Shown: positions 6,907 through 15,900 of the stretch, piece by piece
Position numbering within the stretch: position 1 is the stretch's first letter
Layout of the letters: each line of letters opens with the position of its first letter
From: Bacteroidales bacterium UBA1179
GTDB lineage: Bacteria; Bacteroidota; Bacteroidia; Bacteroidales; Bacteroidaceae
NCBI GenBank assembly: GCA_002309915.1
Contig: DBYT01000128.1
Location: 185-17,292 of the forward strand
Direction of reading: 5' to 3'
Length of the DNA: 17,108 nucleotides
The notes under the pieces: model-generated
What the model was told of the DNA's origin: nothing
Databases searched by the model: none
What the model saw: only the letters and a program-made list of their open reading frames with translations
Translations under genes and position numbers: made by a program

Positions 6907-9900
6907 ATGAAAAAAAACAAAGGACCGGAACGATGGCGCAGATTATTGCCATTGTTACTCTTGTGTCTGTTCGGAATGACCGGCCAGCTTCAGGCTTCGA
7001 TCAGATTCGAGCAGCATTGTGAGATTATGGATCAACCCAAACTGGGTCATCCCTACATCACTTTTGACTTGATTTATTATGACTGGACAAATGGAAGCAA
7101 CAGCTTCTTTCTCCATGATTCAGGTGACGGAGTCCATAAAGGTCCCGCCATATGGGTGGACGGCCATTATATCTGTTCGCCCGACTGGGAGCTTGCATGG
7201 CCGGACACCGACGAGACCGGTAACGGAACAGGAGCCAGCAACGAAGCCGCTAAAGTTGACGGATGGTGGGGAACAAGATACACAAATACCTATGACGGAA
7301 TAACCTATGTTGTGCGATTCTACAATCCCTACGAGCAAGTCAAGACAAGCAAACAACGCAAATTCGCAGTCCGTATGTGCATCTACATGGGCCAGATGGA
7401 GGTAGGTGCCACACACACTGTAAGAATCAGAGGTAAATGGAAAATCAACGGTGAAGGTTCATACTGGGTTGACAATACATGGACTACCAATGCATTATCA
7501 AGTCCTTGGGGCGCAGGTACACCTACAGCCAGAATGATCAATTACAATACAGTATCTCTGAACGGAACACTCGACAGCAGAATCACCACAAAGGTAGGTT
7601 TCTACAAGACATCCGAAGGCTCCGCCCCCAGCGGCTTTGTCCCTCAGAACAGGCTGTCAGGCGTTAAGTCATACACTTCTGATTCATACTCAAATCAGAC
7701 AAACACTTATACCCGCAGTGACGCCAATCAGGCCAACGGATCAACTGTTGCAGTCCAGTACTTTACGGAATTATCGGCCGACAACGAGTTGATCACCATA
7801 TATCGCTGGTACAACCTCAACGTACCCGGCTTTGTCAAACCCACCAACGTAGGAGCCGAGCCGGACACCTGGAGCAAGTCTGTACATGTATCCTGGAACA
7901 AAGAGACATCAAACAGCCGCAGTACGGAAGGAACCTGGAGCGTATTCAGGGACAACACCGAGATAGCCAGCAAACTGAGTTACGGCACAGACCATTACGA
8001 CGACAATAATGTTCCTGAATACAACAAACAATATACTTACAAGGTTGCATTCATACCCAAGGATGCGCCCAACGGAACCGTGTACACCAAGTTGACAGGA
8101 ACCAAGGAGGCTACGGTTGACCGCACATGGAACATTACCGGATTCACCGCCGAAGTTACCAAAGACAACAAGATCCAACTCAACTGGAACCACAACAACA
8201 TTAAGGATGCCAGTGGCAGCAAGCCTTATCAGCTCAAGCTTACGAGATCCGACGATGGCGGTGAGACCTGGACTGATCTGGAGACATTTACAATCAACAG
8301 TGACAAGACCACAAGCGGTAAGCACACAGACAACTTTGAACTTGCAGGTAACCATGCTTACACCTACAAGCTGAGTATCAACCTGTTGGAGACCGACTAT
8401 GCGAAAGAGTCCAACCCGGTAACTCTGAACGGAACATCGCTCACATCATTCACTGCAACCCGCGGAGCTTACAACAACATGGTAAAACTCACCTGGAAAG
8501 CCAAGCAGGTAGGTTTCAACGAAACCAGTTACGTAGTTTACCGTCGTCCTCTGGGTTCAACAGATGAAAAGGACTGGGTTCCGGTCTATTCAACATCAGG
8601 AACAGGCTCTAATTACAGCTACGATGACAACACTGTCCTTACCGGTACCTATAATGAGTATAAGGTTGCAATCGTAGAGACATTGAATAACGGCAACCAG
8701 ATGACCTACTCTTCAAAGACAACCGACGGTTTCACCTACTCAACAGGTGTTGTAAGCGGCCGCCTTACATACGGAACCGGCACTGCAGTCGAGGGAGCCA
8801 AGGTTACTCTCAAGCCTCAGAACGGAGACGGTGACATCAGTACCACCGGAACACATTCACTTCTGTTCACCGGTACTGACGCAGGTCTTTTCTATAAGAG
8901 TGACTCCACCACCATACAGAAGCTGTTCAACAAGGATTTCTCGGTTCAGATGTATATCAACCCGAAATCATCTGAGATGAATGATCCCAACAAGCAGGTC
9001 TACAATCTGCTGCACGTTCTCCATGTCTTCTTTATGGGACTTCAATACGATGCAGACACCAAGGCTTACAACCTGCGCACATGGCTGAACGGCAGTTTCG
9101 AAACAAGCAAGTTCCAGATTCCCGCCGATGAGTGGAGCCAGATCACATTGGTACACGACCAAACCGCCAAGAACATCACTCTCTACTGTTTCACAAAAGA
9201 CACAGTGATGACAGATGTTGTCAAGAAGGGTGCTGTAATTGACTGGAGCAAGAAAAACGGCAATGACCCCATGACCACCAACAAGCTGGATATCTTCGGC
9301 ACTGCCGGATCAGGAGACGGTTCTGACAACAACTTCCGCGGTTATGCCGACGAATTCCGCTTCTTCACAAAGGCTTTGTCTGAAAAGGAGGTTAAGCGTA
9401 ACTACAACCATCCGCTGGCCGGCAATGAGGACGGACTTGCCATCTATTATCCTTTTGATGAGGGTCTGTCAGTACAAACCCTTGCATATGACTACTCCAA
9501 GACCAACGGTATTTCAAACGAGCGTCACGCAAAGACAACTGTTGCCGCATACTCAACCAACATCATTCCTCTTGAGGAGCAGCTGAGTCTGATGACTTAC
9601 ACCGATGTTAACGGAAACTTCACCATCCGTGGCGTGCCTTTCGTTGGCGACGGTACTTCATACAGCGTCATCCCGTCTCTGGGAATTCACCAGTTCTCAC
9701 CCAGTTCACAAACACGTTTCGTAAGCCAGTCTTCACTCATTCACAGCGGTGTTGACTTTGATGACGTTTCATCATTCCCGGTAAGCGGTACTGTTTACTA
9801 CGAGAACACCACCTACCCCGTTGACGGCGTCAGCTTCAGGGTTGACGGTGTAACCTGCACAATGGACGGTGATGTCATCACCACCAATGAAAGAGGTGAA

Positions 9901-12900
9901 TACACCATCAGCGTACCTATCGGTGACCACTACATTGTTGCCGAAAAGAACGGTCACACCTTTGCTCTTGACGGACGCTATCCCGCCAAGGCAGGTACAA
10001 AGCATACTTTCAATCAGGAGATCAAGAACCTGGAGTTCTATGACAATACTCTGGTTAACTTCACCGGTCGCGTAGTCGGCGGTAGCATCCAGGGTGACAA
10101 GTCTGTAGGATTCGGACTCAGCACCAACAACATAGGTGTATCACAGCTCCAGCTTTCACCGCTCAACACCGATTACAGCCTCAACTCTTACAAAAAGTAT
10201 AACAAAGACAGCACGGCATACTGGTATGAGGTTGATACGGTTACACGTGTTGCCCCATCAGCCACCCAGGTTATAGCCAGCGATTCCTGGTTCGGTGCAA
10301 CCAAACCGTTCTGCAACACCATCTATATTAACTCTGACGCAAAGACAGGTGAGTTCTCTGCAATGCTGCCGCCTCTTGAATATGCCATCAACAGCATCAA
10401 GGTGGTTAAGACACAGCAGTCTCTCCTGGACAACAGTGTCACCGTTGACATGACCAATACTACCCGTCAGACCTGTGATACCCTTTATCATGATGACGGT
10501 TCATATGAACTGTACACCTATGACAATCTGTACAAGCAGATATATCACAGCGAGCCTCAGTTCACAGTTAAGCAGCAGGATCATGAGGACGGATCGTTCG
10601 GTATAGACACCTATTCATTCGTTGCAGGTGAAGAGACTGTTACCCTTAACGACATCTACAGTGTCGAGAACGGCAACGTTACCTATAAATACGGTGCCCC
10701 TCTGTTCATCAAGGAGGACAACTATGTATTCAACCTGGAGGGCTATGAGCTCTATACCAATCAGGATGACAAGAACAACATCGTCACCGATAAGGTTCCT
10801 CTTATCGGAAACATTGTTACCATCAACAATGCACTGTCTGCAAGCCAGAGCGTATATGTTGAAGACGGCGTAACCAGTCAGGGTAATGCGGTCCAGGCCG
10901 GACAGGTTGTTGAGCTCAAGAGCAACCAGCTCACACTTGACAGTCTCGGTACAGCCAGGTATGAGTGGAAGGCCGGACTGCCCAACATATCAGGCGACTT
11001 TACACGTACCATCTCCATGAACTACGACATCGAAGGACGTCCATATCAGTGGAGCGGCAACGGTATGAAGGGTATTATCCTTGGAACTCTTGCTACGGGT
11101 AACAACTTTATCACTGCAGGTCCTGACAAATTGCTTATGATCCTGCGTGATCCCCCCGGAACAAACTCACATGCAGAGTGGAGCACCGGTAGCATTACCA
11201 CATCATCTTCTGTTAAGGGTACCACCTTTACAGAGAACGCCTCAGTTTCATTCAAGCACCGTTTCGGACTTCATACAGAGATCATAGCCGGTACTCCCGG
11301 TGTAGGTGACATCACTGTACTTGAGGCTAAGGATGACCTGGAAATAGGTGCAAAAATGGAGAGTGAGGGTGAGAGTTCCACAAAGATGGAGACAACCACA
11401 ACCATCACCCAGGCCTTCTCCACATCAAGCGATCCAGAATATGTAGGTGCTCAGGGTGACGTGTTCATCGGACAGTCAACCAACATCATATTCGGTAAGG
11501 CACGTAACCTGGACTTCAAGCGCGAGGCCGACGGTACCATCCATATCGCACTTGAGGACATCATGACTACCGGACTTGAATTCGGTACTCTGTTCAGTTA
11601 CACCCTGAACTATATCGAGAACGTCCTGTTCCCCAACTATCAGTTAATGCTTGACAGCAAACTGGAGACAGTAAGTGAGCAGGAGTATCTTACAACCGAT
11701 CAGGTCGCTCCCGGTCGCACCAGACCCAGATATATTACGACCCTTGAACCCGATGACCCGAAATTCGGTAAGACAGGAACCTACAAATTCCTTGTTCCCC
11801 AGGATATTGACGAGAACTTTGCCGACAGTGTAATCTGGATCATGCAGCAGTTGGAGAACTGGAAGACCTATCTGGCCAAGAATGAGGAAGAGAAGGTTAA
11901 GGCATACGAGAACCGCGCCAAGAATACCCGCAACTACTCATTCGATTCAGGTAGTGATGTATCCTACTCCATCCAGGTGGATTCAACCAAGACAACCAGC
12001 TGGGAATGGAAGGTTGCAGCCGGTATTACCATAAACAACTCATTCGGATTTGAAGTAAAGGGATTCGGCGTCGAGACCACCATCCAGGATGAGACCACGG
12101 GAGGTACACATCAGGTTGATGAGAACGGAGAAGGTTCAAGCACCACATACTCATTCACACTCTCTGAGGAGGGCGATGATGACGCTATCTCAGTTGACGT
12201 ATTCGATTACGGTTCATACGGACCTATCTTCCGCACCCGCGGCGGTCAGACCTGCAACCCGTATGAGGGCAAGGTAGTTACCAAGTACTATCAGCCGGGA
12301 ACCGTTATCATGGATGCCACCATGCAGATTGAGGTGCCCAAGATTGCAGTTGACATAAACGAACTTACCGATATTCCTTCGGGTGGTACAGCCAACTACA
12401 CCCTGCGTCTGTCAAACGAGTCTGAGATTGATGAGGACGTTTACTACCGTCTGTTGGTAAATGATGAGACCAATGAGAACGGCGCCAACCTGATGATTGA
12501 CGGAAAGCCTGTAACTGACAGCCGTATAATCAAGGTTCCTGCCGGTCAGGTTGTCACCAAGGCACTCCAGCTCAAGCAGACCAACCTGAGTATACTTGAC
12601 TATAACGACATTGAGATTGTACTGGCATCACAGAGTCAGTTTGATCCTACCAGCACTTGGGATGTGATTGCTGACACCGTTAAGGTATCGGCCCACTTCG
12701 TTCCGTCATCATCGGACGTAACCATGCAGTTGGACAACACTCTGATCAACTCTACCACCGGTACTGACCTGAATGTCTCATTCAAGGACTTTGATCCCAA
12801 CTATCTTGGCCTGAAGGCATTCCGCCTGCAGTACAAGAAGCAGGGCAGCGCCAACTGGACACAGTTCAAAGAGTATGTGCTGGGGAATCCTACCGGCAAT

Positions 12901-15900
12901 CAGGAGAAACTGCCCAGCGGCGGTGTCGTTACCTATAAGCTCCCCATGGCTTCATTCTCGGACGGTGATTACACGTTCCGCGTTGTATCCGTAAGCACAT
13001 TCGGTATGGATGAGGTTTACAAGTACAGCCAGGAGATAGCACTCACCAAGGATATGCAGCGTCCGCGTCCGCTCGGTCAGCCTGAGCCCGCCGACGGTAT
13101 ACTGAGCATAGGCGATGAACTGAGCATCACATTCAATGAGCCCTTCATGAACGGTGAACTCACCAAGACCGGCAACTTTATCCTGACCGGTGTACTGAAC
13201 GGCGCCACCATTGACCACGAGACCGCACTGCGTATGTCGGGCAGTGACCTGACTGCAGCCACAGAGGCAGACATCAATCTGGCCGGTAAGGAGTTCTCAT
13301 TTGACATGTGGGTTAAGATTGACGGTGCAGGTACCATCCTGAGCCATGGTAACGGTAACACCAAGTTCACTGTTGGAGTAACATCGGACAACAAACTGGT
13401 CGTTGACATTGCCGGAACTCCATACAAGTCAAACGTAGCACTGCCCACAGGCAAGTGGATATTCCTGACACTCTCATTCGCCAAGAACGGAAACAGCTAC
13501 AAGCTGATCGCAGCCAAGGCCGATGAAAGCGGAACTGAAAACATTATCACCGCTTATGACATCAAGGAGTATTCCGGTAACGGACAGCTTGCTGTAGGTA
13601 AGGGTATGAACGGTGCCATCCACGAGCTTCTGCTCTGGGATACTGCCCGTGACATCACCACTGCTCTTGTTGACCGTAGCAAGACCAAGAATCCTTCAAC
13701 ACGTCATCTGGCAGGTTACTGGAAGATGAATGAGGGCGAAGGCACAGAGATCACCGACTTCTCAAGGGCACGCCACATGGTTATGGCCGATGAGTCATGG
13801 TATCTCAACAACGAGAACCTGTCAGTCCAGCTGGACGGCAGCTCCGCTCTCCTGCTCAACCTCTCGGAGTCACCCCACACTCCCGGTGATGACTACTTGG
13901 TTGAATTCTGGATGCGTACATCACAGAGCACAGGCACAGCTCAGCTCATTCAGGCTGCAGGCGTAGGCCTCTCTCTTGAGAACGGATTGCTTAAACTTAC
14001 ATCCGATGAGAATAAATTTGATGCAAGTTCAGCATCACTGGCAGACAACACATGGCATCATATTGCACTTAACGTGCTCCGCATAGGTTCAGCTGCTGTC
14101 TATGTTGATGGCGAGCGTACCATAAGCACCAGCGCACAGAACCTTGGAAGCATTGCCACTGACAATATGGTTGTCGGTGCAAAACGCACAAGGGCAAACG
14201 TCGGTTACACATACAGCAACTACTTTATCGGTAATATTGATGAGGTACGTGTATGGAACGCCACACTTGACGCCACTCAGATTAGCACCAAGCGCAAGAT
14301 TCGTCTCACCGGCAGCGAGGAGGGTCTTGTAGCCTACTATCCGTTCGAGACCAAGGGTCTGGACAGCGGCAATCAGATCATAACCAAGGGCTATGCCACT
14401 GATCTTGCCGGAGGCAAGTTCCAGGCTCAGCTCACAACAGATGGTCAGATCAGTTATGCTACCGAGGCTCCCGCTCTGCGCAACAAGCAGATTGAGACCA
14501 ATGTAAGTTATGACTACACCGCATCCGACACCAAGATAGTTCTCTCCATCGATGAGGATCCCGCTATCATCGAGGGCTGCTACCTGAACCTGACGGTACG
14601 TGACCTGCGTGATGCCAACGGCAACTACTCGGAGCCTGTCAACTGGACGGTATTCGTAAACCGCAATGAGTTGGAGTGGAAGGAGGATGACCTTAATATG
14701 ACAACTCATGTCAAGGATCAGACATCGGCCACTGCCACAATCGTCAACAAGGGCGGTGTACAGCAGTTGTGGTCAATCTCCGGAATGCCTTCATGGCTTG
14801 AGGCAAGTGCCGACTACGGTGTAACCAACCCCACAGCCGAGACACGCATCACCTTCACCGTAAGCGAGTCAACGCCTATCGGCCACTATGAGGAGACTGT
14901 CTACCTGAAGGGTAACAACGGTATTGAGACACCTCTCACCGTCAGTGTAACCGTAACAGGCGATGTTCCCTCTTGGAACGTAAGGGCTAATGACTACGAG
15001 ATGCCAATGAGCCTGATCAGCGTACTCAAGATGCCGGGATCAACAGCCGATGATGCGAACGACCTCGTAGCCGCCTTCATTGACGGAGTATGCCGCGGTG
15101 TGGCACATCCCGAGTACAAGAAGCGCTATGACACATATTATGTAACAATGGATATCTACGGTAACAGCACCGATGCAGACAAGAAGGTAACCTTCCGCGC
15201 ATACGATGCTTCAACCGGAACAATCTATCCTATCGTCGAGACCAGCGAGACAATCGGATTCAATGCTCTTGACCTCATAGGCAGATATGATACTCCCACC
15301 ACTCTGACCGCCGTTGACAGGATTGAGCAGACCACAGAACTCAAGAAGGGCTGGAACTGGTTCTCACTCTATGTCAAGTCTGATGACATGAACGTCAAGT
15401 CAGTATTCGGCAGCGTAGCCGATGACCTGGTAATGGTAAAGGGTCAGAGTCAGCAGGAAGGATTCATCATGCATGAGAACGGCATCTGGGCCGGTTCAAT
15501 GAAGGAACTCTCCAACAGCCGCATGTACTCAGTCAAGATGTCTGCCGATCAGGACTTCAGCCTGATAGGAAGCCGTATCAGTTCAGAGAACCAGAAGATC
15601 ACAATCGTTCGCGGTTGGAACTGGGTTGGTTACTATGGCAGCCAGGTAATATCCGTTACCGATGCTCTGGCCGGCATGAATCCTCAGAACGGTGATATCA
15701 TCAAGGGACAGAGCGGAGTTGCATACTATGACAACTTTGAGTGGAACGGTTCACTCAAGACTCTGGAGCCCGGACACGGTTACATGATAATGAGCACCAC
15801 CGATGCTGAGCGTCAGTTCAGTTATCCGTCAGTGACTACCTCACCGCGTCGTGCACCCGGAAGGTCATCCGCTGCCCAGTCTTCATTCGATCCTGTTGAC

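Noticed and set aside
14089..14709. 206-codon open frame on the minus strand inside the giant gene
   Set aside because: Antisense to the LamG-3 and Ig region, with low-complexity Val/Leu/Gly translation, no promoter and no recognisable motif. It is a shadow of the real frame.
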